DNA of 64,000 bases from Magnaporthiopsis rhizophila (lineage: Eukaryota > Ascomycota > Sordariomycetes > Magnaporthales > Magnaporthaceae): positions 372,001 to 436,000 of the forward strand of contig PYSS01000012.1 in the NCBI GenBank assembly GCA_003049465.1, given 5' to 3'. A program made the translations under genes and the position numbers. Of the stretch, positions 34,977 to 46,731 are shown in pieces (position 1 is the first letter of the stretch; every line of letters begins with the position of its first letter). The notes beneath the pieces were generated by a model that was given only the letters and a program-made list of their open reading frames with translations, was not told where the DNA came from and ran no database searches.

Positions 34977-37900
34977 ATGTTGCCCGCCGCGGACCACGCC
35001 CGGTCCTCCCAGCAACAGCAGGACGAGGAGCAGAGGTTTTCCTCCTCCACCCCGGATCTGTATGATGTCAACGGCAGGGTGCTCGCCAGCCAGCCGCTCG
35101 ACCCGAGCACCACAACCAGCAAGCGGCGCATGTCTCCAGTCGACACGCCGGCAAAAGGCGTCGTCGCGTACCAGCCGCAACACCAGGCCGTACTGTCGCA
35201 GACACCCACGCCCGATTCGTTCGACAATGCCGACGGCAGGCCAGATGGCGGACGGCGGCCGCTTGGACACACATCAGGTAATGCGCAACAGCAGAACCAT
35301 CATCACCACGCGAGACCAGAGGCATCCCTTGTTGGCCATGACCTGACAACCCTGTGCTTCAACGGCACTGCCGCATCGTCAACAGCGTGGGGACCCATTC
35401 CGGAGTCTCTGGTTTCTCACCCAGGCGCCCTCGGGCCTTCCCCCGTGCTGTCGACAGCGAGGGCCTTCCCCTCGACGCGGCCCGGAAGGCAGAGCCACCA
35501 GCTGCACCGACCACAGCCGCTCCTCCACCAGCAAGATGCGGCCGGCAGGGAAAAGCAACAGACTTCGCTGGTACACAACGCCGTCCCGTCCAATCTCGGC
35601 GTTGTTGAGATCAACCCCATCTACGAGTGGCCTCAGTTCCTCGAGTACCGGAGGAAGCAGTCAGAGAAGGGTCCAGACGACAGGATGGGCCAGAAGTGGC
35701 CCATTGAGCGTGAGCTAGCATTTATCGACGGTTGGTTTCTCCTTGATTATTCTCCTCCCCACAGCCATCTATCCCACCTCCTGCCTGATCAAAAAGTACA
35801 ACAGGGTGCTAACGAAGAAAGTCATTTGGCTGCCTACTTTTAGCTCTGCTGATCATCGCCCCCATTGGACGCAGAAAGTATCAGATGTCGAGTCAACAGG
35901 ATGGCGGGGGTGGCGGCAGCACGGAACAGTACGGACGCAACATGTTGATCAGCGAGTACTTGTGGATCTGCTGCTTCCTTCAGCACCTGCCGCCGGGCGC
36001 ACCCGAGCCCCTGAGGGAGTGGAAGGAGGACAAGGACGAGAACGGCAACCCGTACCGTGACAAGAACGGCAAGCCCAAGCCCAAGGCCAAGCACCATCCG
36101 CACTACTCTCCGCGCAAGATGGTGTCGAGCCACCTGCAGGTCATCAAGGGCTTCTTCAAGACCCATCCTTCACGTAAGTACAGCCACTTTTTCTTCGTTG
36201 ACGTTTTCTCTTGTTGTCCTGGCTGCAGGCTGGTGCAGGGGCTTTGTTTTTAGCAGCTGCGACATGCCTAATCAGGCAGCGGATTGTTGCCATCCGGGTA
36301 GCCGGAGACGCAAGGGGTTTTGTTGGACGTGGAGATCGGCTCAACGGCCCTGCTGCAGGGCTGCGTTTGTCGGCTTGGCGCTGGTCAGCAGACACCCGGC
36401 CCCTGCAGCAGCCAGCTGGCCGGCCTATCAGAGCCTTGCCCTCTCCGCGTCTTGACAAACCCCTACGTTAAGGGACAGTGGGATGGACCACTAAAAACTG
36501 CGAGGGATGAGTGACGCATGTGGTTCTCCAAGGGATAAGACGACGGCGGATGCCCATCTCACACCCCTCCCGGAGAGAGAACTCCCCATGTCCAATGACG
36601 CACGGAACATGGATCTTGGGTGGTGCACCATTTGGTGTCTCCTTGCCGTTTCCATTCACTATGTCATTGCCAAGCTCTCAACTCCTGACTGCCCGATCCC
36701 CCTGGCTGACCATGTCTAATCCCCGATGCAGTATACGTTCTATTTCCGACACAGGAGAAGATTCGGGATGGCGACGAGCCCGAAGGTATCCAGTCGGAGA
36801 ATCTCAAGGCGGACCCGGTGCTGCTGGCGCTCCGCGAAAAGCGCATGCCCGAGGAGCGGGCCAACTACGCCTACTGGGCCTGGGTGCTGGCAGCAGACCA
36901 GCGCGTGCACCTCCGGCCGACCCAGTGCTGGATCTGCGTGTCTGCCCGGAATGTGCGCTACGTGCCTGACGAGGCGCGCGGTGGCGGCTATGCCTTTAAG
37001 ACCGCGACGGGCGAGCGTCTGGACCCAGCGCAGTTCCCGCACCTGCACAAGAACCTGCGGCGCGACGAGTGGCCGCGCGCCGCCACCGGCATCACGGGCC
37101 CCCTGCTGCACGAGTACACGCAGACCATCAAGCAGGAGCCCGGCGGCTCCGCCCACGCCATGAAGAGGGACTGGGCCTACGACTTCCCGCTGCTGCACGA
37201 GCCGCTGGACCGGGCGCTGCGCGAGAATGTCAATGACATCTTCCACTGCCACGTGGTGCTCGACGTGCACGGCGCCGAGGTGCCCACGGGCTCTGAGCTC
37301 AACTCGTGGGTCGAGGTCACGATCCAACAGCCCGAGCTGCTCAACCACGACTGGAAGGTTAAGACCCTGCTTTCGCGGCCGCCCGAGCTCTGCAAGGACG
37401 GCATCGCCGGCGCCGAGGACGACCCGACCTCGGACAAGGCCTTCACCGAGGTCTGCAACCCGTCGGGCCACGTCATCAGCTGCAAGCTCGCCGGCACGGG
37501 CGCCTGCGACTGCAGCCGCACCCGCCAGCGCGGCGAGATAGACGTCAACCCGCCCGCCCAAGAACTTGCCATCATGCTCAAGGAGCTGGCCAGGTACCCG
37601 GCCCACGCCTTCACGGGGCTCGTGGACGACGGCGACAAGGGCGTGGTGCGTGGCAGCTCCGAGTGGCTCAAGCTGGAGAAGGAGAGCGACATGAAGAAGA
37701 AAAAGAAGAAGAGCAAGCGATCCGGTAACAGCCGACAGTCAGGCGGCGGCAAGCGGGCCGAGGAGTGTGCCAACGATGACGACGCGACCGTGGACGAAGA
37801 CGACAGCACCACTGAGAACAAGTTCCGCAAGTACATGCCGGACGGGCCCGAGAAGAGCACGCCGACGCGGATCGCGCTCGCCAAGCGGGTCGCCATGATG

Positions 37901-39295
37901 CAGGAGCTCTGGTCGCAGGAGCAGCCGCGGCACGGGGCGACGGGCGTTCAGCCGGCGCCCTGGGTCCGCCGGGGCGTGATCCTGTGGACGTTTGCGACGG
38001 CGTACCAGGTCAAGGAGGAGTCGGATAAGCTCATCATCACCAAACAGGACGGCTGTACGTCGTGGCGCTTCCTCACTCCCATCGACCCCTACTCGGCCGA
38101 GCATCGGTCGCGCGCCATCATGACCGGCGAGCAGGCTGCGGCCCGCGCCGCCGCCGCCGCGGTCGACGCCGGCGGGATGACGCCGGTCCACGGCCTGGGG
38201 GCGGCGGCGGGAACCCCGGCGGTGCACCGCAGCCACGTCATGTCCCCTGATCCGGGCTTCCAGCAGCACCTGAGCGCCTCTATGAGCGAGAACTTGGCCG
38301 TGGCCACCGCCTGGTCCGGCAGAGACGCCTCGGCCGCCGCCGGCCTAGCTATGGCAGGCCAGCCGCAGCACCAGCACCAGCATGGCCCTCCTACCTACGC
38401 TCGCCACAGCTATCACCACCACCAGCATCAGCAGCAGCGACGCCCTCATCATCAGCGCCCAGCCCGGCACACGGTCCCATCCTACTACGGTCCCGTCCTA
38501 GGAGACATGAACGGCGGCGGCGGCTGCGGACTCGTGACGCCGCCCCCAACCGCCGCCACGGTCCCTTCGTCTTACGGGCACGGCGCGCCGATGCCGTCGT
38601 CGTCCCTGGCGCAGCTGACGACGGGCTCCAGCACCGCGCCCAATCTGAGCTTCCTCTCGACCGCCTCCAACGTCGAGAGCGTCGACTCGGTCGTCGACTC
38701 TTTCCTCTCGTCCTCGCTCGGCGGCTACGACATCTGGGACGCGCACGGCATGACCGACATGGACGCCGCCACCAGCGCCGCCAGCAGCCAGTGGTCCGTC
38801 CACGGCGGCGGCGGCAGCGGCGGCGGCATCGTAGGCTCGCACCCTTCACCCTGGGACGCGCACTCTCACCACCACGCGCAACAGCAGCAGCAGCGCCACC
38901 ACAACCACCACCACAACAACCACAGCAATCAGCAGGGTTCCTCGGGCGTCTGGGGCCTCGACATGACGGTCCAGCATCACCATCAGCACGCAGCTGTGTG
39001 GACGACGCAGGCCATGAGCGCGGCGTCCTCACTGGTCTCGTCGCCGTGTCCCACACCGGGATCGTCGTCGCAGAGGGGCGGCGACGGCGGCGGCGCCGGA
39101 ACCAACAGCAACAGAAGATCGCTCAAGCGCGCCCGCCAAGACGACGACGACGTCGACGCGGAGGGAGGCCTGTATAACGCCCCCGCCGGATCGCGGCTGA
39201 GCTACGCCAGACTCGAGGGCTACACCAACGTGGCGGACGCCAAGTACGAGCATGAGGACGACGGTGCGCCTGTTTGGCTCAAAAACGATGAGTAG
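34977..39295 (+). CDS. TEA/ATTS-domain transcription factor (AbaA/Tec1 family)
   Basis: Exons are 34977-35730, 35844-36173 and 36732-39295 (1215 aa). Intron 1 (113 bp) has GTTGGT, GCTAACG and TTTAG; intron 2 is long (558 bp, GTAAGT...TGCAG). The TEA domain (about residues 240-365) is assembled across introns: ERELAFIDALLIIAPIGRRK, then YGRNMLISEYLW, then a family-specific insert rich in Lys/Asp/Asn, then SPRKMVSSHLQVIKGFF. After it come YVLFPTQEKIRD and QCWICVS, shared with fungal AbaA-type proteins. TEA factors bind CATTCC/CATTCY sites; AbaA controls conidiophore development and Tec1 filamentation. Which of the two this matches cannot be decided here. The C-terminal half is disordered with Gln/His-rich runs, a KKKKKK cluster and Gly/Ser tracts. 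Confidence 0.88.
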
Positions 39296-39633
39296 GAGAC
39301 AAGTGTGTCTTTTTATTGTCCGTGTCCCTTTTTTCTTTGACATGCCTGGAAACGAATGTCACGATCCTAGTTGGTGGTTTGGGAGGCGACACGGGGACGG
39401 GCGTTTAGGCTGCTTTCTGTTTTGTACCCCTTTATTTTTGTTGGGCTTGGTGTTTTTCGAGTTTGCTTTTTTCGAGGCATTTTTCCCCTTGGCCCATTCC
39501 AGGGCAAACAAGCACAAAACACAGCACAACACAACACGGAAGTCGCAAGACACTCTGGTTAGAAGTTCCGAGGACTGGGAACTGGCCGGGATTTGCTTGG
39601 CTGTTCAGGGCTCGGGGGTGTTCGGACTCGTTG

Positions 39634-39689
39634 TTTTTTCCCCTTCCTTTTTTCCCCTTCCTTTTTTCCCCTTCCTTTTTTCCCCTTCC
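39634..39689. repeat. 14-bp tandem repeat, four exact copies
   Basis: The unit TTTTTTCCCCTTCC is repeated four times without change, about 340 bp after the TEA factor stop codon. Confidence 0.95.
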
Positions 39690-40101
39690 ATCTCTGTATT
39701 GGGGTCGGACTTTTACTTGACACGAGATCACGGAGGATACGAAAAGCAAAGCTGAACCTGTAATCGATATTCAGCAACGTAGCTGATAGGATAATGTTGA
39801 AGATGTTATTAGTTGGTCAAAACAAGGGTCGAGTCGCGTGGGGAGTCCCCGAGCATTTTTCTCTGCGTCGGCGTTTATTGTAGATTACACATGCGCGCGC
39901 GTGTTTCTGGCCTCGGCTTGCAAGACTTTTTGGGCAATGATATCGCACGAAAAAAAGGGTTCACAGATTGGGCCAAGAAGAATGGAGAGACCAAGTCAAG
40001 ACATCCCATACAGCACCCACGCACAGACCAGCCACCCCCGGCCTGTCCGTTATGAACCTCGGCGTCTCGACACGGGGCGACACCTCCGGCGATTCGCCTT
40101 G

Positions 40102-40103
<2 letters not shown>

Positions 40104-40151
<48 letters not shown>

Positions 40152-40164
40152 AAAANNNNNNNNN

Positions 40165-40196
<32 letters not shown>
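40104..40196. repeat. Poly-A tract containing a 9-N assembly gap
   Basis: A-runs flank nine N bases at 40156-40164, with a single G at 40139. The true length is unknown and the gap size is probably nominal. ORFs with X residues here are artefacts. Confidence 0.97.
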
Positions 40197-40199
<3 letters not shown>

Positions 40200-41165
40200 A
40201 AGAGACACGAACAAATAAAAACGCACAGAAGCCAATCGAGGTCCCAGATATAAGACCGTCGAGTAAGGCGAAAGAAAAGTGGAGAGGTTTTGCACGTTTC
40301 ACAGCGGCGGCGCCAGGCATTTTCCATGGAACTTGGCCCTGCCGCCGCCGCTCTCTACGCATCCATTCCTTGCTCGGTCATTTTCGAAAGGCGAGGAAAC
40401 GGGCCGAGGGCGATCTGGGGGAAAGCGCCTTTGCGTTCGGACGGTGGCAAGCGTTGCCGGGATCGGGGCGGGCTCTTTGAAACATTTGTGTGGGATAAAA
40501 GGGGGGATGGGTGCTATTTGCCACCTCTTGCTTTTGCGGGCAAGCAGAACTGAGGAGAGAGAAGACAAAAGGAGTGGGAGGGTTGCCAGCCGCGGGGGGA
40601 GGATCAAACACCGGGTGAGTACCGTCACAGTAGATCACGGGGCCAATTATCTACAACGTTGCGCAGCGTGGCGTAGAGGTATACCTACTACCTTATCTAC
40701 AGATTTAGTAGCAAACATATAAATAACAGGCGACGGATGATTTGCTGAGAGCTTCCCTCGCAACGGCCCGGGAAACTCTGAGATGGGGCTCAAGTTGGAA
40801 CTTTGATGGTCCATGCTTGATCAATCACACAAGTTCTCCACTCCCATGTTTTTTTTTTTTCTGCGTCTTTTTGGCACCGTCAAAATTCGCACTGGAAACA
40901 GTAGAGTGGATTCCCAACCAGAGGGCGGGACAAAAGCCCACCCATGGAACCCCTGCAATCAGCCAGCGGCAATTATGATGGCGCAATGAAACAGGGACAA
41001 GAAAGACGTGAGGGAGGCGCTCGGTGATGGCACGGCAAACGGGATGTTGTGTGCGATGGAGTCGAGTCAGAGTCCCAACGGTTTGGGGTGGAAACATCTC
41101 ATCTCTTATCTTGCAGGTGGCCATCTCGAAATCGCGTGCATTCGTCTGTCCCGTCGTCCGAAGAA

Positions 41166-41211
41166 TTTTTTTTTTTTCTTTTTTTTCTTTTTTTTCTTTT
41201 TTTTCTTTTTT
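41166..41211. repeat. (T8C)n polypyrimidine repeat
   Basis: T-runs of about 8 nt separated by single C, followed directly by AG. It resembles an extreme splice polypyrimidine tract, but I see no exon to which it belongs. Confidence 0.9.
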
Positions 41212-42807
41212 CAGTTGCGGCGACGGGGATCCCGACCAGCGCGCACGATTAAAGTTGAAACATTCACACGTGTTTCGACGCGGCCAATAGAACCACCACC
41301 GCTCTACGTATGCAAAGACGATGGCGACGACTTCCGACATTTCCGTCTGCCTTGGGTCTCCGAAAAGGTCGACTGTTCCCTCGGGGCGCATACGGAGATT
41401 ATACCTGTATGCGAGATGATTTGAATTTTTTTTCTATTCTTTTTGTGCAGCATGGAACCCATGGGTAGTGGGAGGAAGCTGTGGTGCCGGCGCTTGACAT
41501 TTTTAGCCTCGCCGGCTCGAGAGCACGCCAGCCACTGGTTCGCGGCTCGGCACTGGCTGCTGCAACCGACGGAGGCCCCGCTCTGGGCTCTGGGGCAACG
41601 TGGACCAGCCAGGCCGACGCTGCGGGAATGGCCTGCCCCTGCAGCAATGATCCTGGTGTGTGTTCCAGACGTCCACATCCACATGGCCAGGGGGCGGAGT
41701 GACAAGTGACAAGTGACATCAGCAGCCGACGATCGATTCGCATCCGGACCCCTGCAGCTGGCGCCTGCATTGGGGCTCAACGACGCTTCCCCCACCCGTC
41801 CATTTGGGCCCGACCTGCTGTTCCCGCCCACCGACGCCCTCTCAAATTCGCTCGGGCGGTGCTTGTTCAGACTTAGTCGTAGTCGTCGTCGTCGTCGTCG
41901 TCATCGCCGTCGTCGCTGTCGTTGTCGTGCGACGTTGAGAATAGAATTAGACTAACCCTAACGTCGGCGCCTACTGCCGCGCACTTAGCCACCACCGCCC
42001 CGCTGCGTGTCCATGACCCAACATGGCATCACTGGCCACCGTTGTCCACCTAGGTGGTAGTCAGGCGGACAGAACCGCCACGATTCCCATGCTCACACTC
42101 CTCACCACGTCTCCGTTTCCATCCGAGTGAATGCCTGCCTACCACACAAAGCAAACCTGTGAACTGGCGCGCCGGCGTGCGACCATTTCATCCGGCCGCA
42201 AATCTCGTCGTCGCTTGCTTTGACTGGCTGCCACATGCGACACAACGGTTACAGGCCTGCAGTGTGCTACCCACCCATTTATTCGTGCCTTTGTCCGTGG
42301 GGCTGGCTGGATGCCCTATGGGAAAATCAGCGATCGCCATGATGCGCAAGCCAAGCTTTCCAGCATGTTACATACGGGCACGCACACATCCTCCCGGGAC
42401 CTCGCATATCTGCCGACGCACCCCAACCCCTGTCCGGACAATGGACGACAGGGTGCCGAGCTTGTTGGACGGGCGGGTACCTTGACCTGTCCGCGTTTCA
42501 TTGCCGATGACAAAGGTCGAGGGCCTTCCGATATGGCCCCTCCACTTCCTCGTATGCGGGTTCATGACCCCTGTCTCTCTTTTTGCGCCATGTCTCCGCG
42601 AGCACGCCTCGAGGCCCAGTGAATGCGTATTGCCGGCATCAAGTGATTTTAACCCATCTTTTCCATCCCATCCTTTTTTGCACCCCTGCTGCGAAGATGT
42701 TTCCGGAATCGCGGTCTGTGCTATGCACCCGTTTTTGTTTATTTGCTGAGGCCCGGCAACCCGACTTACATAGACCCGGGTCCCCTCCCCCTCCTCATCG
42801 TGCCTCT

Positions 42808-42851
42808 CACCTCGCTGTCACCTCGCTGTCACCTCGCTGTCACCTCGCTGT
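42808..42851. repeat. 11-bp tandem repeat, four exact copies
   Basis: The unit CACCTCGCTGT is repeated four times, followed by diverged partial copies to about 42875. Confidence 0.95.
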
Positions 42852-43761
42852 CACCCTCGACTCACCTCGCCGTCACACACTGTAATACACCCATACCTAC
42901 ATCTAATCATCACGTCCTGCCCAGCCAGGCACCGTCAACAGCAACCAGCCAGACAGACCAACCATTCGTCCCATCAAACATCACCAACATCCACGGGCCT
43001 GGCTTCCGAATCACGGTGACAACTCCTCCCGCTCTTCTGCGCATCAACCACCCGAGGACGGACGAAAAAAAGGGTTGGGAAGCAGGAACAACAAACAGCC
43101 CGGGAGCAAGACGGATAGTGGGGTTTCATTGTTGGGCCGTTTGGACGACCACAATGTCTTTCTGAGCCACAGGTGACGGGAAGCAGAGTGACTCGATGAT
43201 TTCCCATTCATTTCTTTGTTCGGCCCCATTCAGCAGGACTGACCGCCTTCCACGCCGCGCGTGATCGCACCTTCCCTCGCCGACGTACACCCCACCCCTC
43301 TACATAATTTTTTTTTCTTCTGCGCCATCCCCCGTCGCCACCGCTCCGTCCCTTTCTGCTTCCTTCTTCGGATCCCCAACTCTTCGAGGCGGCTCCAGGT
43401 TCATACAACGTCAACAACACAAAGAACTTGTTCTGGGATTACCGACCAACAGCCTCTCTTTCTTGGGCGATTCGCGCCACCCACCCTCCTTTGACAGCTC
43501 GGTTCTTCTACTTCTTTCAGTTCTTCTTCCATTGTTCCAACGAAAGGCCTTCGCAGCGCGACCTTCGACGCCTAGAGCATCTTGATAAAGGCACCTCGCG
43601 CACGATTTCTTCTTCATCAGAATAGTTTCCCCTTGCAAAACACACCCCAACACCACACGCAGCGCGTCAGCTCGCATTTCTCTTTATCACTCGAGACTAC
43701 ATCTACTTCTTTTTTTGACTCAGGATAATCATTCCAGCCTCATATTGCCATCGACGCCAAG

Positions 43762-45060
43762 ATGAAGCTCATCACCGCCACCGCAGCCTCTGCGCTGCTT
43801 CTTCTCTCCGGCCAGAAGCTTGTCGATGCCCACTCGTGGGTTGAGCAGCTGAAGCGCATCGGCCCGAGCGGCAAACTCCTGGACCCTCCTGGATTTTCCC
43901 GCGGCTTCGTGCCCCGTACCGGCGACGCCAATGCCAACATGATGAAGATCGTCGGCAGCACCGCCGGACAGCCACTCTGCAACCCTGCCACCGGCAAGTC
44001 GGTCGCCAACGGCTACAAGGACCCCAAGTTCCCCAAGCTGAAGGCCGCCCCCAACGATGTCATTGCACTCAGGTATCTGGAGAACGGCCACGTCACAAAG
44101 TGGATGGATTCGCCTCCCAAACCAAAGAACCAGGGCACCGTGTACATCTACGCCACAACCAAGCCCAAAGACAACGAGCAGTTCGACAACGTCCACAAGA
44201 AGTGGACCGCCGACGGAAACGGAGGCGACAAGTCCGGCTGGCTCCTGGCCACCAGGAACTACGACGACGGACGCTGCTTCGAGGACGGAAACCCCAACGC
44301 CGACCAAAGGAAGGCCGAGTACAAGATCGCCAACCAGGCGTCGACCGACGGCCAGGGCATGAACCACTGGTGCCAGAACGACATCCAGCTGCCCGACAAC
44401 GTCAAGCCCGGCCAGGACATCACCTTGTACTGGGTCTGGGACTACAGCACCATTTCTAAGAGACAGGGTGCCCCTGACAACGAGCATCTGGGTGCCGTCA
44501 AGGTCACCACCCCCGAGTTCTACAGCTCGTGCATGGAGGTCGCCATCGTCGACGAGTGCAGCCCCGACCTCGGCGAGGTCAAGGGTCCCAAGTGCAACAA
44601 GGCCGGCGGTAATAAGGCAGCCGCCGGCATTAATGCCCTCGCCTCGTCCGGCAGCTTCTCCTTCGACTTCAACAGGAAGCAGGACCTCAAGCTTGCCGCC
44701 ATCCCGGAGCAGCTCGCCATGGGCAGGTTCCAAGTCAAGGTGAATGATGTGCCAGCCGGAGGCAATGGCGGCAACTCTCCGCCGCCGGGTGCGCCGACGC
44801 CGGCGCCGTCGCTCCCTCTCAAGCCCACCACCACCACGGCCTACACGTCCACCTCGACTCACAACTCCCGCATCAAGTACGTCACCGTCACCAAGGGCAT
44901 CACCACGGTCTACGTTACGCCCCCGCCCGCATTTCAGACTGTGACCGTGACTGTGGACGCTCCGAGCCGTCCCGCCGTCGTCACCACTCCGGCGTCTTCT
45001 GCCCTTACCGCATCCACTGTCCGCCCCCGTGGTCAAGGTTGGTACGGTGGTGCTCGCTAA
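43762..45060 (+). CDS. Secreted HSW-type protein (DUF7492-like), possible histidine-brace fold
   Basis: Single exon, 432 aa. A signal peptide covers residues 1-23 (hydrophobic ALLLLSG, cleavage after VDA), leaving His24 at the mature N-terminus in HSWVEQL. The central domain (about 24-270) carries PGFSRGFVPR, RYLENGHVTKW (His110), GTVYIYATTKPKD, GWLLATRNYDDGRCF and ITLYWVWDYSTI, blocks I recall from a fungal family annotated DUF7492. A Pro/Thr/Ser-rich tail (about 330-432) resembles a wall-attached or O-glycosylated stalk. No catalytic function is established from sequence. The mature N-terminal His, a second internal His and a buried Tyr are the layout of lytic polysaccharide monooxygenases, so copper binding is a reasonable inference but unproven. 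No introns. The pyrimidine-rich leader suggests strong expression. It is convergent with the cyclophilin gene. Confidence 0.85.
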   Translation: MKLITATAASALLLLSGQKLVDAHSWVEQLKRIGPSGKLLDPPGFSRGFVPRTGDANANMMKIVGSTAGQPLCNPATGKSVANGYKDPKFPKLKAAPNDVIALRYLENGHVTKWMDSPPKPKNQGTVYIYATTKPKDNEQFDNVHKKWTADGNGGDKSGWLLATRNYDDGRCFEDGNPNADQRKAEYKIANQASTDGQGMNHWCQNDIQLPDNVKPGQDITLYWVWDYSTISKRQGAPDNEHLGAVKVTTPEFYSSCMEVAIVDECSPDLGEVKGPKCNKAGGNKAAAGINALASSGSFSFDFNRKQDLKLAAIPEQLAMGRFQVKVNDVPAGGNGGNSPPPGAPTPAPSLPLKPTTTTAYTSTSTHNSRIKYVTVTKGITTVYVTPPPAFQTVTVTVDAPSRPAVVTTPASSALTASTVRPRGQGWYGGAR

Positions 45061-45930
45061 GGAGTTGAGTATTTCCAAGGCGCACCGGCGTTCTTTTCGA
45101 ATTTTGCCTTTTTTTTTTCCTTCTCCTCTTCGTTTTATTTTTCTCCTTCTTCGGGGATTCGATACCCTCTTTTTTTCTCTGTACATCTTGAATCATTTTT
45201 TCTGGCTTACTCTTTTTCCGGTTTACTTTTTTCCGGCCTGCCTCTTCTTTCTTTTTCATATCTGGGAGATATTGATGAAACAGGCTCTCTAAACAGCGAG
45301 AGTCGAGCATTCGCATGCTAGCAAATGAATTTTCACGTTTATTCGATGTTTTCGTTTTCGAGTTTTTTTTTTTTTTTTTTTTTTTTTGGCATTGGTTTTT
45401 ATTTCGCTTGGGACAAAGGAGTCTGGGGGAAAAAGGGCTTGAGGCCTCGTGGCATGAAATGACTGGCGTTCAAAGGAGACAAGACATATTTCCGATCCAT
45501 TTCATTGTTCAAGATACCCTTTCTCCATTTCATCTCAGAGTCATCCATTCTCCGCTCCGTCCTCCCTGGCCACTCTTGGGAGGCCGTAGGGGCCACACAC
45601 GTGCCTTGGGTGAATTTTCTTCAGGGACGAACCGCCCGGCCGTCGTTGAGTTTTTCAGGTTCTCGCGTCTTGCAGCAAGCTGGCTACCTAGATACTCGGT
45701 CTCCTTCCCGATGAGACGATTAGATCAGATCAGTCACCGTAGCTTAGCTTCTTTCACGCAGATGCGTGGATTTTCAACCAAGGACAACATGTGATTTAGG
45801 GTTTCGTGTGCCCATGATTTGGACCGGGTACCCATGGATGGTGAGTGGCGCTTGGTTATCAGAGAATAAAACACTATCCCTCCCCATAGGCCGCTTTGGC
45901 TTGTCTGATACAAGAGCCTCATCCACGCCC
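45061..45930. other. Convergent intergenic region (3' flanks)
   Basis: Shared 3' DNA of the secreted-protein gene (+) and the cyclophilin gene (-). T-rich from 45100 to 45260, with a 25-T run at 45363-45387. No gene is seen. Confidence 0.6.
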
Positions 45931-46731
45931 TTACATCTCGCCGCACTGGGCAACAATGACATCCAGGTTGGGCATGTCCTTGCCGCGGTGGCCGGTCTTG
46001 GTGGCCTCCATCTTGCGCACGACGTCCATGCCGTCGACGACCTTGCCAAAGACTACGTGTTTGCCGTCGAGGAACGGCGTAGGCTTTGTGGTGATGAAGA
46101 ACTGGGAGCCGTTTGTGTTTGGGCCCGAGTTCTGGGTGGGAGGTGAGGTTTACGGAAATCAGCAGCAAAATCGATAAAGGAATGAAGAAGCAGCAAAAAA
46201 AAAAAAAAAGAGGGCTACTAATCGAATACATACAGCCATAGAAAGCAGTCCAGGCCGGTCATGCTTGAGCACAAAGTTCTCATCCGCAAAGCTCTTGGTG
46301 CCGTATATGCAGGCGGACCCGGTGCCGTCGCCGTGCAGGAAATCGCCCCCTTGGCACATGAAGTCGGCGATGATGCGGTGGAAGCGCGAGCCCTTGTAGC
46401 CCTGCGGCTTGCCCTGCGCGTTCCGGTGCTCGCCCGTGCAGTACTGCCGGAAGTTCTCGGCCGTGCGCGGCACCACGTCCTTGAAGAGCTCGAAGGTTAT
46501 GCGGCCGAGGGGCTCGCCTTTGGGATGTTAGGTCCGTCTGGTCTTTATGGGGTGACGATGGAGAGAAAAGAGGGCACTCACCTCCTAGGGTCATGTCGAA
46601 GAAGACACTGTGGGGTCACATGTATCAGTCTTGGTTGTCCGTGTGCTGCCACGGATGTATCCCGGCTTTCGAAACGAGGCGGCTGGCTCTTACAGAGGGT
46701 TCCCCGACTCGGGAAGCTGTGTCGGCGCCAT
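45931..46731 (-). CDS. CYP3: Peptidyl-prolyl cis-trans isomerase, cyclophilin H type
   Basis: Exons on the minus strand are 46731-46694, 46607-46582, 46517-46234 and 46131-45931 (182 aa); introns are 86, 64 and 102 bp with GTAAGA, GTGAGT and GTATGT donors. The protein starts APTQLPESGNPLVFFDMTL and ends VAQCGEM, the ends typical of PPIH/USA-CyP, a cyclophilin bound to the U4/U6.U5 tri-snRNP. The core isomerase residues are present: FHRIIADFMCQGGDF (Arg, Phe, Met, Gln) and NGSQFF. The position matching human CypA Trp121 is Phe here (PTPFLDGKHV), a site important for cyclosporin binding; isomerase activity may persist. Assignment to the H class rests on the termini and could be another cytosolic cyclophilin. 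Confidence 0.93.

Larger units (their letters stand above)
39296..43761. other. Repeat-rich intergenic region with an assembly gap
   Basis: 4.5 kb with no recognisable gene. It holds a 14-bp tandem repeat (39634-39689), a poly-A tract with an N gap (40104-40196), a T8C repeat (41166-41211), a GTC-rich patch (about 41876-41930) and an 11-bp tandem repeat (42808-42851). The last 500 bases before 43762 are pyrimidine-rich and fit the promoter and leader of the secreted-protein gene. Confidence 0.6.

Noticed and set aside
39838..40480. Poly-Lys ORFs containing X residues
   Set aside because: They run across an assembly gap in a poly-A tract.
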